Assembly (NCBI GenBank): GCA_016840135.1
Contig: JAEOSX010000016.1
Coordinates: forward strand, 1-58,071
DNA: 58,071 bases
Source of the DNA: Candidatus Hermodarchaeota archaeon
GTDB lineage: Archaea > Asgardarchaeota > Hermodarchaeia > Hermodarchaeales > Hermodarchaeaceae
Direction of reading: 5' to 3'
In this document: piece by piece, positions 1 through 7,926 of the stretch
How the letters are laid out: each line of letters opens with the position of its first letter
Numbering within the stretch: the first letter of the stretch is position 1
The notes under the pieces: model-generated
What the model was told of the DNA's origin: nothing
Database searches by the model: none
What the model saw: the letters and a program-made list of their open reading frames with translations, nothing else
Made by a program: the position numbers and the translations under genes

Positions 1-60
1 ACCACACTTTCTGGCTTTGTTCCTTGGCTGCATTTAGCCTTTTGGGAACTGGCATTAACA

Positions 61-603
61 TCAGTTGTCCTTGGGTGCTGTCAAGTGTTCAAACACTTGT
101 TTGAAGATACTAAAAGAAGTGGGGTCGTAGAGGCAGAAGATGACACGCCGTAGTCTAGAAGTACCTTGCTTTAGGTAGTCGATTGCAGTGGATAGAATCA
201 CCTGGGCTGCTCGATCCTTAGGAAAACCAAAGATTCCAGTACTTATTGCAGGGAATGCAATACTGCGAAGCTGACGACTATCTGCTAGTTTCAGTGCATT
301 GAGAACGGTGTTAGCTAACTTTTCATCCTCATGCCCTTCTCCCCACTTGGGGCCTACGCAATGAATTACAAACCTGGCTTTCAGGTTACCACCAGTTGTT
401 ATAACAGCCGTTCCAACTGGAGTTCCTCCAATATCGTCGCATTCTCTTTGGATTGCTGGACCACCTCGCCTACGAATAGCACCCGCAACACCCCCACCCA
501 ATTGGAGCTCCTCATTGGCTGCATTCACAATAACGTCTGTAGCAATATCAGTAATGTCACCTTGGACCAGTTCGACAGTCACCTTACCTACGAGGCGCCG
601 CAT
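61..603 (-). CDS. Macro-domain (ADP-ribose-binding) protein
   Basis: A 180-residue single-domain macro protein. Such proteins bind ADP-ribose and often hydrolyse O-acetyl-ADP-ribose or remove mono-ADP-ribose from proteins in the cytoplasm. Visible hallmarks are the NAAN motif (about residue 27-30), the glycine-rich GGGVAGAI stretch just after it, and the phosphate loop AISTGIFGFP near residue 120. These fit the MacroD/AF1521 type and the length is normal for the family. The ATG is preceded by AAAGGTGA, which supports this start. It stands alone; the next minus-strand gene upstream is a membrane protein separated by about 115 bases. The substrate cannot be told from sequence. Family assignment is firm, enzymatic activity is inferred. 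Confidence 0.93.
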   Translation of the reverse strand: MRRLVGKVTVELVQGDITDIATDVIVNAANEELQLGGGVAGAIRRRGGPAIQRECDDIGGTPVGTAVITTGGNLKARFVIHCVGPKWGEGHEDEKLANTVLNALKLADSRQLRSIAFPAISTGIFGFPKDRAAQVILSTAIDYLKQGTSRLRRVIFCLYDPTSFSIFKQVFEHLTAPKDN

Positions 604-718
604 TCACCTTTCACCTACTCAAAAATGCTGCATCAGCACTAAATTCAACTTGGGTGTTTTTATTACTACCAGATGGTTTATACGCTTCCCTCAGACCTTT
701 TCTTTGTAGGATGGTCTA

Positions 719-1372
719 CTAGACTGGAAAGAGTGGCCCCATTAAGAACCCTGTGACACCAGCAAGGAAGATAAGTATCCAGCAGCATATGATGAACGAC
801 AAACTTCCGATGAGAAGACCCCACCTAGTTTTCGAATCCAAGATGCCCAATTGCTCGTCGAGGTATTCAGTTTTGAAGGCAGTCCGAACATAGGCGATTG
901 CGGCTATCCCGAAAGGTACCCAAACAAGGTCCACGATAGTCAAAACTGTAGCTATTGCAGCTACGCCGAATAAGTAAAGATCTGCGATTACAAAACCTAC
1001 AGTTTCCCACAAAACGCCGATTATCATCGCAATAACTTCTAGGCCATACCCTCCTTTGAACGTTTTACGGCTGATAATGCCTATGAGGAGAGCTTCAACA
1101 CCCCGTACTGCGATAACACCAGGAATGAAAACTGCAGGATAGCCATAGAAGCTAATCAGTAAGCCTTTGCCTACGAACTGGCCGATACATGTTATTGATA
1201 CACCAATGGCAGGACCATAAAGAATCGCAACTAAGAAGATAAGAACAGAGGAGGCATCGATGCTTCCCAAAGGCGGGGGAACAACAATGCTTGCGTATGA
1301 CAAAACTGCCATCAGTGCACTCATAATCCCAACTGTAGCGATATTTAGTGAAACTGACCCTTTTCCTTGCAT
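719..1372 (-). CDS. ECF transporter substrate-binding (S) subunit-like membrane protein
   Basis: A 217-residue hydrophobic protein with about six membrane segments, resembling the substrate-specific S subunit of energy-coupling-factor vitamin transporters. The long open frame begins further upstream (1474), but the ATG at 1372 is chosen because a strong AGGAGG lies about 6 bases before it and the extra upstream residues are polar and unlike the family. S subunits bind a vitamin or precursor and are powered by a shared EcfA/EcfT module; one such module occurs at 33.3-35.7 kb. It is divergent from a ThiN-domain gene, so thiamine or a pyrimidine/thiazole precursor is a reasonable guess for the substrate, but that is context only. 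Confidence 0.75.
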   Translation of the reverse strand: MQGKGSVSLNIATVGIMSALMAVLSYASIVVPPPLGSIDASSVLIFLVAILYGPAIGVSITCIGQFVGKGLLISFYGYPAVFIPGVIAVRGVEALLIGIISRKTFKGGYGLEVIAMIIGVLWETVGFVIADLYLFGVAAIATVLTIVDLVWVPFGIAAIAYVRTAFKTEYLDEQLGILDSKTRWGLLIGSLSFIICCWILIFLAGVTGFLMGPLFPV

Positions 1373-1418
1373 TTCTAAACCTCCTAGGAGGGTTGAACAT
1401 TCAATACTTTGGTATTTG

Positions 1419-1426
1419 TTATATAA
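1419..1426. promoter_or_regulatory. Symmetric TATA box between divergent ECF-S and ThiN genes
   Basis: The palindrome TTATATAA sits in the 136-base divergent region. Read on the minus strand it lies about 47 bases before the ECF-S ATG, which would put transcription start near 1395 and leave a short leader carrying the AGGAGG site. On the plus strand the leader to thiN would be longer, about 55-60 bases. Position and sequence fit an archaeal TATA element. No experimental support. Confidence 0.5.
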
Positions 1427-1508
1427 GCCTTTTTTGCTATATGATTCGTTAGGGGAGAATTGATAAGATTCCAAAGAACAGCATTACGAAATCGGTCGAG
1501 GTGCAATC

Positions 1509-2069
1509 ATGCAAGATTTAGTTCGAAAGGAGGTGGTCACTCAACTGGTTCAAAGTATAGACGCGTTGGAATCTTTACAGGGTTTTGCTCAGCTAGTCCC
1601 AGAGGTTGGCAGCAACCTTGTCTACTGCTTACCTAATGCTGTTCAGAAAGAGGAGGTGGCAGGACTCACTGGCCGTATAATCCTTGTGCGTGGACGCCCG
1701 AAAGCCTGCGGCGATGTTGATTTTGGCTGGGCACCATTCATGGGACGTGTTATATTAGCAGCTCACAAGATGGAGGCTTCAGTCCGATCTGCTATTTCTC
1801 TTCGTTTTTCTTCTGAAATTATAGCTGCTTGTCAGATGCAAGAATTAGAACCTGTGGAGTTTCGGTGGCCAAGAAAACAAGCTCCTCCAAGTTGTTTGAC
1901 CTTGGCTGCTTTGGAGGCGATTGGTTATGTTCCTAAAGTCCTATATGATCAGGGCGCACAAGGACTTGAAGCACTTGTGGTTGTGTTTGGCGAAAACCCG
2001 ATGACTATTGTTGAGCGGGTGCGGCTTATTTGTGAAGGAGAGAGTACTGGTGAGTGCGTTGGAGAATAA
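1509..2069 (+). CDS. thiN: ThiN-domain protein (thiamine-phosphate synthase family)
   Basis: A 186-residue stand-alone ThiN domain. In archaea ThiN joins HMP-pyrophosphate and thiazole phosphate to make thiamine phosphate, or serves as the ligand-sensing part of the ThiR regulator. Family features visible are EVGSNLVYC near residue 52, GLTGRI followed by VRGRPKACG, the FGW...GRVILAA segment near residue 78-92, and the C-terminal VFGENP motif. No HTH or ThiD kinase domain is attached. The usual FGAS-x-H-x-AR stretch is changed to FGWAPFMGR, so catalysis is uncertain. ATG has GAGGTG eight bases upstream. The gene overlaps the following methyltransferase, suggesting one transcript. Family is confident, catalytic role only moderate. 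Confidence 0.75.
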   Translation: MQDLVRKEVVTQLVQSIDALESLQGFAQLVPEVGSNLVYCLPNAVQKEEVAGLTGRIILVRGRPKACGDVDFGWAPFMGRVILAAHKMEASVRSAISLRFSSEIIAACQMQELEPVEFRWPRKQAPPSCLTLAALEAIGYVPKVLYDQGAQGLEALVVVFGENPMTIVERVRLICEGESTGECVGE

Positions 2070-2802
2070 TCTTTCAGCCTCTAAGGAACACAAGCTGGCT
2101 GTTGGCACAGCTTTTGGAGGCATCGCTCGATTCTATGATGCATGGTACTCAACGCCACTCGGTAATTATGTCTGGAAGGTGGAATCAGCAGCAATTGCTG
2201 CGGCACTACCTGCTAGAATAGAGGGGATAGCACTGGACCTTGGCGCGGGATCAGGCATGTCGATGGAGTTGTTGCTTCAAAGAGGTGCTTACACTATCGG
2301 TGTTGACCTTTCATGGCAGATGATAGCGGTTGCCCGAGAAAAGTTACACACCCACCCTCGGGCAGATTTTCTAGTTGCAGATGGTGAACAGTTACCTTTT
2401 CGGGAGGGGATAGCTGGCCTAGTTACAGGCATTACTGTGCTAGAATTTGTACCAAATCCTCCACAATTGCTTGAACAAATCCATAGAACATTGCGTTCTG
2501 GTGGTCAACTAGTTCTTGGTATCCTGTCTTCAACCAGTGTCTGGGGAGTTGAACGAAGAATACGTACGTTTACCCGACGAGATATTTTTGCTTATGCACG
2601 GTTTCTGACTCCTTGGCAGGTCACTCGTTTGCTCCGTCGAGCATCCTTCGCTGCCATTGAATATCGTGGATCAGTATACGTGTCCACATTCACACCAACA
2701 CGATTCCTAGCCTGTCTTGGACAACTTGATGACTGCTGGGGAACGAGATGGCTTTCAAGAAGTCTAGGTGCATTCCTCGTCTTCCGCGCAATACTACCTT
2801 AG
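2050..2802 (+). CDS. Class I SAM-dependent methyltransferase
   Basis: A 250-residue soluble methyltransferase of the Methyltransf_11/UbiE-like type. Motif I is LDLGAGSG (about residue 60), followed by the acidic end of beta 2 in GVDLS, the ADGEQLPF motif and LRSGGQLVLG after beta 5. The start chosen is GTG at 2050, which has GGAG about 11 bases upstream and overlaps the end of thiN by 20 bases; a frame-open region runs upstream to 2008 but has no better signal. Translational coupling to thiN and the zinc-finger acetyltransferase after it suggests a three-gene operon. The substrate is unknown; the C-terminal half is basic and has no obvious specificity motif. Confidence 0.82.
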   Translation: MSALENNLSASKEHKLAVGTAFGGIARFYDAWYSTPLGNYVWKVESAAIAAALPARIEGIALDLGAGSGMSMELLLQRGAYTIGVDLSWQMIAVAREKLHTHPRADFLVADGEQLPFREGIAGLVTGITVLEFVPNPPQLLEQIHRTLRSGGQLVLGILSSTSVWGVERRIRTFTRRDIFAYARFLTPWQVTRLLRRASFAAIEYRGSVYVSTFTPTRFLACLGQLDDCWGTRWLSRSLGAFLVFRAILP

Positions 2803-2814
2803 GAGAATGAGAAT

Positions 2815-3432
2815 ATGGTAAAATCAGGTTTTCCATCCTGTCATGGATGTGATGGTAACGCTGAATTTCGCTGCACGATTTGTGATAAACCATTGTGTGG
2901 ACGTCATTCGAAGTTCCGTGTTATATGCTCAACTTGTATCAAATCAAAAAACTTCACCTATAGTATAAGGTCAGCACGCTGTAAAGATGTTGAGATTCTG
3001 AAAGACCTAGTTCTCTTATTTTGGGGCGACTTGGAACAGCAGATGTTCGGTAAACGCTATATTGTTACAGACACGCCAGCAATAGTGGCTATTCAAGATG
3101 AGGAGATTTTGGGTTTTCTTTTCTATACTATTTTCGAAGAGGAGAGTGTATTAATTGTGGCATTAGGGGTTCGTCCTCAATATCAAGGCGGCGGAATTGG
3201 ACAAGCTCTTATCGATGCAGTTGAAGAATTTGCAAGGAGTGAGCAGAAATCTCGACTTCTCGTTGTTACCTCAAATGATGACTTGCCTGCACTTGCCTTC
3301 TATCAAAGTTTAGGATTCCAAATATTCGAAGTGGCACCTGATGTGGTTGAAGAGAAGCTAGGTGAACAGGTCCTTGGAATAGGTAATATCCCTGTTCGTG
3401 ATGAACTGCGTCTTCGCAGAACGATCAAGTAG
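2815..3432 (+). CDS. B-box-like zinc finger fused to GNAT acetyltransferase
   Basis: A 205-residue two-domain protein. Residues 9-41 hold eight zinc ligands in order C9, C12, C20, C23, C28, H31, C38 and C41, a cross-brace pattern like B-box or DUF2180 fingers. Residues 50-200 form a GNAT N-acetyltransferase with the acetyl-CoA loop VRPQYQGGGIGQAL and a C-terminal YQSLGF motif typical of alpha-amino or RimI-like enzymes. The ATG follows a TAGGAGAATGAG leader, 12 bases after the methyltransferase stop. The zinc finger may recruit a protein or nucleic-acid target for acetylation; this is inference. Domains are clear from the sequence, the target is not. Confidence 0.85.
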   Translation: MVKSGFPSCHGCDGNAEFRCTICDKPLCGRHSKFRVICSTCIKSKNFTYSIRSARCKDVEILKDLVLLFWGDLEQQMFGKRYIVTDTPAIVAIQDEEILGFLFYTIFEEESVLIVALGVRPQYQGGGIGQALIDAVEEFARSEQKSRLLVVTSNDDLPALAFYQSLGFQIFEVAPDVVEEKLGEQVLGIGNIPVRDELRLRRTIK

Positions 3433-3465
3433 CAAGTTTCTGAGAAAGGCGTTAAGCTACTTGAT
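3424..3465. terminator. Bidirectional inverted repeat spanning two convergent stop codons
   Basis: Ten-base arms ATCAAGTAGC and GCTACTTGAT flank a 22-base loop. Each arm contains the last two sense codons (Ile-Lys) and the TAG stop of one of the two converging genes. RNA from either strand could fold into the same hairpin, so it may end or stabilise both transcripts. There is no long T run, so a classical intrinsic terminator is not assured. Confidence 0.45.
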
Positions 3466-4443
3466 ATGAGATGTATAATCCCTGTATGGATCGTGACCCA
3501 TTGACAAGGGAGCGGTTTCGCCCCCACGATTGAGAAGGAGTTGCTGGTTGGAGGTAAACCCGCCGATAATCGCTGCGGGGCGATTCTGACGCTTTAACTC
3601 GTATAGGATATCAGAAGCCCTATCTTCGGCTGTAGCTATTAGGAAGCTGCCAAAGGAGGAACAATGAAGAGGATTCCATCCCAAATTGGTGCAAAGCCGT
3701 AGGATGACGCTATCCCAAGGTATCGAATCAAATTGGATAGTTAAACCAAAACCTGTAGCCCTACATAATTCGGTTAAAGAGGTAGCTAGCCCACCTTCTG
3801 CCAAATCATGCATCAAGAGTATTTTCTTTTGGGAGAGAGAACACGCAACTGATGCCACGTTAAACGGATTCAAATCCCTAGCTACTTGTTTGCGCTTCTT
3901 TGATCTTAATACCTCATCGACCTTTTCAGGTTCAACGTTTGCTAGAAACCAGGTGGTTTCCCTCCCTACGGGACCAGCTGCAATAAGGATATCCTTGGGC
4001 TTCACAGAACGAGGTGAAAATGGTTTTTCTGGAAGAAACCCCAAACAGGTCGAGGAGATTATTGGGAGAGTGAGTCCGTCGTAGCCTCCTGTGTGGCCGC
4101 CAAGAATGTTAATGTCAAGATCCCGAGCTGCATCCCCAAGTTGACGCATATTGCTCTCCAACCATTTCTCAGAGGTACCCGGTGGATAATAAACACCCAA
4201 TGTAAGGTACTGCGGAATTGCAAAGGACATTGAGATATCTGCGGCTGAGTAGTGGACTGCAAAGAACCCGTAATATTCGAGGGGGACTCCGATTACTGGA
4301 TCAGAGGCTGCAACGATATTGCCAGAGGTCTGAGCGGTAATGAAATCAAGTGGCACCTCCCGTGAATCATCAACACGTGGAAGATGCCGAAACACCAGCC
4401 GCTCTAAATCCGCGAATCCTAGCTTACCTTTGGGAAGACTCAA
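3457..4443 (-). CDS. PurM/HypE/ThiL-like (AIR synthase-related) ATP-binding protein
   Basis: A 328-residue protein of the PurM superfamily, whose members activate a substrate oxygen with ATP (AIR synthetase, selenophosphate synthetase, ThiL, HypE). The N-terminal half carries SDPVIGVP and the helix start SAADISM, then GGHTGGYDG, matching the ATP/Mg elements; the C-terminal half has HDLAEGGLATSL, the conserved second-domain motif. HypE's C-terminal Cys tail is absent and the usual ThiL motifs do not match closely, so the family is AIR synthase-related with unknown substrate. The start is a TTG with GAGTGG upstream. It lies 71 bases downstream of the giant acetyltransferase gene on the same strand, possibly one operon. 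Confidence 0.75.
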   Translation of the reverse strand: MSLPKGKLGFADLERLVFRHLPRVDDSREVPLDFITAQTSGNIVAASDPVIGVPLEYYGFFAVHYSAADISMSFAIPQYLTLGVYYPPGTSEKWLESNMRQLGDAARDLDINILGGHTGGYDGLTLPIISSTCLGFLPEKPFSPRSVKPKDILIAAGPVGRETTWFLANVEPEKVDEVLRSKKRKQVARDLNPFNVASVACSLSQKKILLMHDLAEGGLATSLTELCRATGFGLTIQFDSIPWDSVILRLCTNLGWNPLHCSSFGSFLIATAEDRASDILYELKRQNRPAAIIGGFTSNQQLLLNRGGETAPLSMGHDPYRDYTSHIK

Positions 4444-4514
4444 TAATTACCACTCTTTTTTGTAGAGAACTGCAGCTTTCAATGTTTTAACCGATGTGGT
4501 AATGTTTAGTTGAT

Positions 4515-7500
4515 TCACAAATCGTGTAATATTTGTTGGATTTCTTCGAGTTCTTCTCCGCTCGATGGGTCTATGACAAGGCAACATCGCTGGACCCGTT
4601 CTTCTCCTGGTTGTAACCAGAAGTTTGCATCTAAGTTACCAAACCATGCAGCCATTCCAATGTGGAGAGCGAGCAAGGTCTTTCTTCTACCAGCTGTGAG
4701 AAGTGCTAGTCCTTCTGGAGGTTCAGATTCTGAGGGTACTCGTCTAAGCCAAGCAGCCCCGGTGTCAGGTGTGAAAGCTGCAGGAGTAGGACTGGGCCTA
4801 ATCTCTGCAAAGCTATCGCCCCAACGTGCTTGCATAACGGAGTCTGTCACAGTCCCGTTAAATCCAAGATCTATCAACAGCGCTGTGAATAGCCGAAGAG
4901 GAGCGGATGTGGTATTGTTGAAATGCCAGTCTATCAGAATCAGTGGACTTCCTGGGGCTGTGAGGTACTTCAATTTGAAATCGACACCTCGACAGACTGG
5001 TTGAATTTCACTTCGCCAAGATACTTCGACGCCTTTCCAGATTTTACCTAGAGTGCAGGGGCTAGCATCCATTTTCTCTAAATTCGTCTTTGCGGCGAAT
5101 GTATCCTCGTCCACGCCTGAGATGACTGGTTGCACTCCACCATGGTAATTTTGGATGAATATCTTTGGCTGGGGTTTCGGGAATGCTGAGCAGAGCAGTT
5201 CTGTACTCTGTTCGTTCTTTAATGAGTAGAGGCAGCCTCCAAAGTCGGGGGACACAGCAAATTCCAGTAGACCATTTCTTACTCGAAATACTTTGAGGTC
5301 CTCTTCACGCTCTTCTGAGATGTCAACTTTGCTTCCTGTTGTACCTAGCTGAAGGATAGAGAAGGATTGGCGTGTTTGAACGGGAGTCTGCCAAGTCATA
5401 TTTGTTTTGAAAAGGGCGAATTTATCGGGTATAGATTTAGTTGGAGAAAGCGTCAAGCGAAGGGCAGGTGGATTATCGCTGGTTATCTCGGAAAGCATAA
5501 TAGGAGAAGTACTACTCTCGGCGTCTAGAAGGTTTAGTTTGGTGGACCATCCTTTCAGAGGGTCAATGGACAAGGGACCTGACAGGGGTGAACTCGCTAA
5601 ATAGCGTATAGAGAACTCGCAGCTAACTTTTTTCCGGTGAGGAAGCACGATAGTTGGGGGAGTAATCCGCAAAACTGCGGTGGTCTCGGGGGGTGTTCGC
5701 AAATCGCCTAATTGAGGAATATGGTGTTTGATTTTTTCCTGCCAAACTCTTTGGATTGCAGTCCAGTCTGGTGCCTGCATGATATGCCATACTCTTGAGA
5801 GACACTTCTGTTCGCCTGGTCCTACGGTAACTTGGCGATACTGAAGTTGACTAATGCGCCCTGTATTTACTTGTATTTCTTCTAGATTCTCAGGATCCCA
5901 GATTTGGCCAATTGTTAGTGATTCTGTCTTGATGGCAATCCATTCTTCGCCAAAGATTTCTGGATTAGTTTGAATGGATGGATAACTCATCAAGTTACTG
6001 GAAGTTGATCCTTCGATTGTACCAGAGGTTAGCGGGATTACTGCTGTTCCAGTGCTTAGAGATATTCCTCCCCCAGGACCTATGAGTCTGAGCTGGAAAC
6101 TATGTTCTTCTTTCCCAGTGTTAATCGCTAAGGTTTCCTGAGAAATCACAGAGGAGTTATGGGGGAATGTGAGTCTGGTTACTACTTTGAGTGGTCGCTC
6201 TGGGTGAACTGCTGTTAGTGAAACAATCGTTGTTGAGGCGGATTGGTTTACATCTATTTCTTGTTCAGCGAACCGGAAGGGACTGAGACCAAAGGGAGGT
6301 CCTACTTCGTTTCTTAGACGGAGCGCAGGGACTTGTTCTATTTGACTGAGTATTTGTATTTGTCCTCCTTCCCGAGCTATACGAGCAGAGTAATCGGCGC
6401 TCACAACATGGAGTTCGCGCCTACGGTCATCTTCGCCAACAGTGACACCTCCTTCTGGGATACAATAGACGGGGAGGCGATATTTCCGTGTGGTAACCTT
6501 CAAACCCTTGTCAGTGTTTTCTTGAAGATGGAGTGAAGCCCACAGGTCGTATGTCCCAAGAGGAGAATCCTCCTTTGCCGAAATCTCAATTACGGCACCA
6601 GCTAAACCCTCAGGTGTAACCTCTACACTGCATTCCATCGGTGAGAGGGAAAGAGAAGTGTGGGGAGGGTCGAATCGGAGTTTTCCTCGAAGAGGAGTGG
6701 AAGTGTTGCTAGTTATTGTGAGTGGGAGAGGGGTTGTGCCCCCTGGTGTTATTCGCGTTTCACCGAAGTGTGTGATTATTTCTGCTGCTGGTTTTATCTT
6801 CAATCCCGTGTACAGTGTTACTTCAGTATCAGCTAGTTTCAACTTTGCCTTAATTAATGGGGACTTTTGGTCCTTACGAAAGATTGGGGCTGAGGAATCA
6901 AGATGAAAGGGCACTGACCAAACTGAGAAATTCCCAGCTGGAACCTTTAGGACATTTTCGTGTTTTTCTTCAAAATGAAGTGCATCGAAACCCTCTAGCA
7001 CGATAGAGAGTTCAATATCTTCCTTGGTCTCGTTGGTAATCTCAAGCAAGTAGGAAGAGGGGATTCCGCAAAGAGTTAGCTGGTCAGGTACACGAGCTTG
7101 GATTTTTAGGCACTCGCCGTCGATGACCCTCTCTACCCCTGTTATGGCCCTAGCGTAACGGTCAACAACTACTCTGAGAGAATCATTCTCTGATTTGAAC
7201 TCGTAGATGAACACGTTCATTTTCCCTTCTTGCATAACATCAGGGGCCTGCGTGAGTTCTCGCTGCTGCAATGTATACCAGGCTAGGGGATCCGAATGTT
7301 TCTGGAAAAATGGAGCACACAGAGGATGTTGAAGGATTCCGGAAATCCAGCCCTGGAGATAGACACCATCTGTTTCAGGATTCCACATAAGCCCAATTTT
7401 CTTATAGAGAGGAACTGCCCGAAGATTTCCTGCCCACGTATTCAGGTCTACACGGAGATACCCTTTTTCTGTGGCGATAGCAATACTTCTTAGGAGGAGC

Positions 7501-7808
7501 CGTTTGCCAACTTTCTTCTTCAGAACTTCTGGAGAAACTCCGAGTAGTCCTATGTAGGCTGCTTCTGGGTCCCGCCAGTGCTGTAGGAGGGAGAGGAAAC
7601 CAACAGGTTTGTCCTTGTCCATTGCTATCAGAATGGAGATTGCCCGCATTTTAGAATAGATTTTGTGAACGCGTTCTGCTGTATAGGGTACGCCTCCTGT
7701 GAAGCCTCCAGGCCACAGGTCGTCCCAGCCGTTGAACATCTCAGCTATACGTGGAGCAAGGTCTTCACGATAACCTTCTATGATTTCGATGTCTTGTTCT
7801 TCTGTCAT
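4515..7808 (-). CDS. Giant GNAT acetyltransferase fused to Ig-like and mutarotase-like beta-sandwich domains
   Basis: About 1,097 residues if begun at the ATG at 7808; the frame stays open to 7880 but the protein alignable to its paralogue starts here. Residues ~8-150 are a GNAT domain with the acetyl-CoA region around GLLGVSPE and the C-terminal TWAGNLRAVPLYKK motif. Residues ~200-470 look like two Ig/NEW3-type beta domains. Two segments (about 475-700 and 880-1097) resemble galactose-mutarotase or glycosidase sandwich folds, with LEFAVSPDFGGCLYSL as the clearest opening. There is no signal peptide or membrane segment, so it appears cytoplasmic. A distant full-length paralogue is at 40945-44175. 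Function is not known; an acyltransferase acting on a sugar-bearing substrate is only a suggestion. Confidence 0.7.
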   Translation of the reverse strand: MTEEQDIEIIEGYREDLAPRIAEMFNGWDDLWPGGFTGGVPYTAERVHKIYSKMRAISILIAMDKDKPVGFLSLLQHWRDPEAAYIGLLGVSPEVLKKKVGKRLLLRSIAIATEKGYLRVDLNTWAGNLRAVPLYKKIGLMWNPETDGVYLQGWISGILQHPLCAPFFQKHSDPLAWYTLQQRELTQAPDVMQEGKMNVFIYEFKSENDSLRVVVDRYARAITGVERVIDGECLKIQARVPDQLTLCGIPSSYLLEITNETKEDIELSIVLEGFDALHFEEKHENVLKVPAGNFSVWSVPFHLDSSAPIFRKDQKSPLIKAKLKLADTEVTLYTGLKIKPAAEIITHFGETRITPGGTTPLPLTITSNTSTPLRGKLRFDPPHTSLSLSPMECSVEVTPEGLAGAVIEISAKEDSPLGTYDLWASLHLQENTDKGLKVTTRKYRLPVYCIPEGGVTVGEDDRRRELHVVSADYSARIAREGGQIQILSQIEQVPALRLRNEVGPPFGLSPFRFAEQEIDVNQSASTTIVSLTAVHPERPLKVVTRLTFPHNSSVISQETLAINTGKEEHSFQLRLIGPGGGISLSTGTAVIPLTSGTIEGSTSSNLMSYPSIQTNPEIFGEEWIAIKTESLTIGQIWDPENLEEIQVNTGRISQLQYRQVTVGPGEQKCLSRVWHIMQAPDWTAIQRVWQEKIKHHIPQLGDLRTPPETTAVLRITPPTIVLPHRKKVSCEFSIRYLASSPLSGPLSIDPLKGWSTKLNLLDAESSTSPIMLSEITSDNPPALRLTLSPTKSIPDKFALFKTNMTWQTPVQTRQSFSILQLGTTGSKVDISEEREEDLKVFRVRNGLLEFAVSPDFGGCLYSLKNEQSTELLCSAFPKPQPKIFIQNYHGGVQPVISGVDEDTFAAKTNLEKMDASPCTLGKIWKGVEVSWRSEIQPVCRGVDFKLKYLTAPGSPLILIDWHFNNTTSAPLRLFTALLIDLGFNGTVTDSVMQARWGDSFAEIRPSPTPAAFTPDTGAAWLRRVPSESEPPEGLALLTAGRRKTLLALHIGMAAWFGNLDANFWLQPGEERVQRCCLVIDPSSGEELEEIQQILHDL

Positions 7809-7902
7809 TGGTTCTCGCCTACGTTGCTGCTTATTGGGTTTGGTAATAAGATTTGTGGAAAACAAGGTTTTGGGATACATCGTTTACCGCTATACCTTGT
7901 CA

Positions 7903-7918
7903 CACGAGATATATCGTG
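7903..7918. promoter_or_regulatory. Near-palindrome with TATA core upstream of the giant gene
   Basis: CACGAGATATATCGTG has perfect 5-base arms (CACGA/TCGTG) around an AT core that could serve as a TATA element. It lies about 95 bases before the proposed start of the giant acetyltransferase and just after the EamA stop region. It may be an operator or promoter; the distance to the start leaves a long leader, so confidence is low. Confidence 0.3.
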
Positions 7919-7926
7919 AGGTAAGG

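Noticed and set aside
1-60. Start of the window as part of a gene
   Set aside because: The 60 bases before the macro gene stop are too short to assign to any frame with motif support.
1373-1508. A thiamine-type riboswitch between the ECF-S and ThiN genes
   Set aside because: The 136-base spacer has no conserved-looking TPP-aptamer core; a TATA box and SD explain it.
4510-5004. A 164-codon plus-strand frame inside the giant acetyltransferase gene
   Set aside because: Antisense shadow with no family features; the minus-strand frame aligns with the paralogue at 40945-44175.
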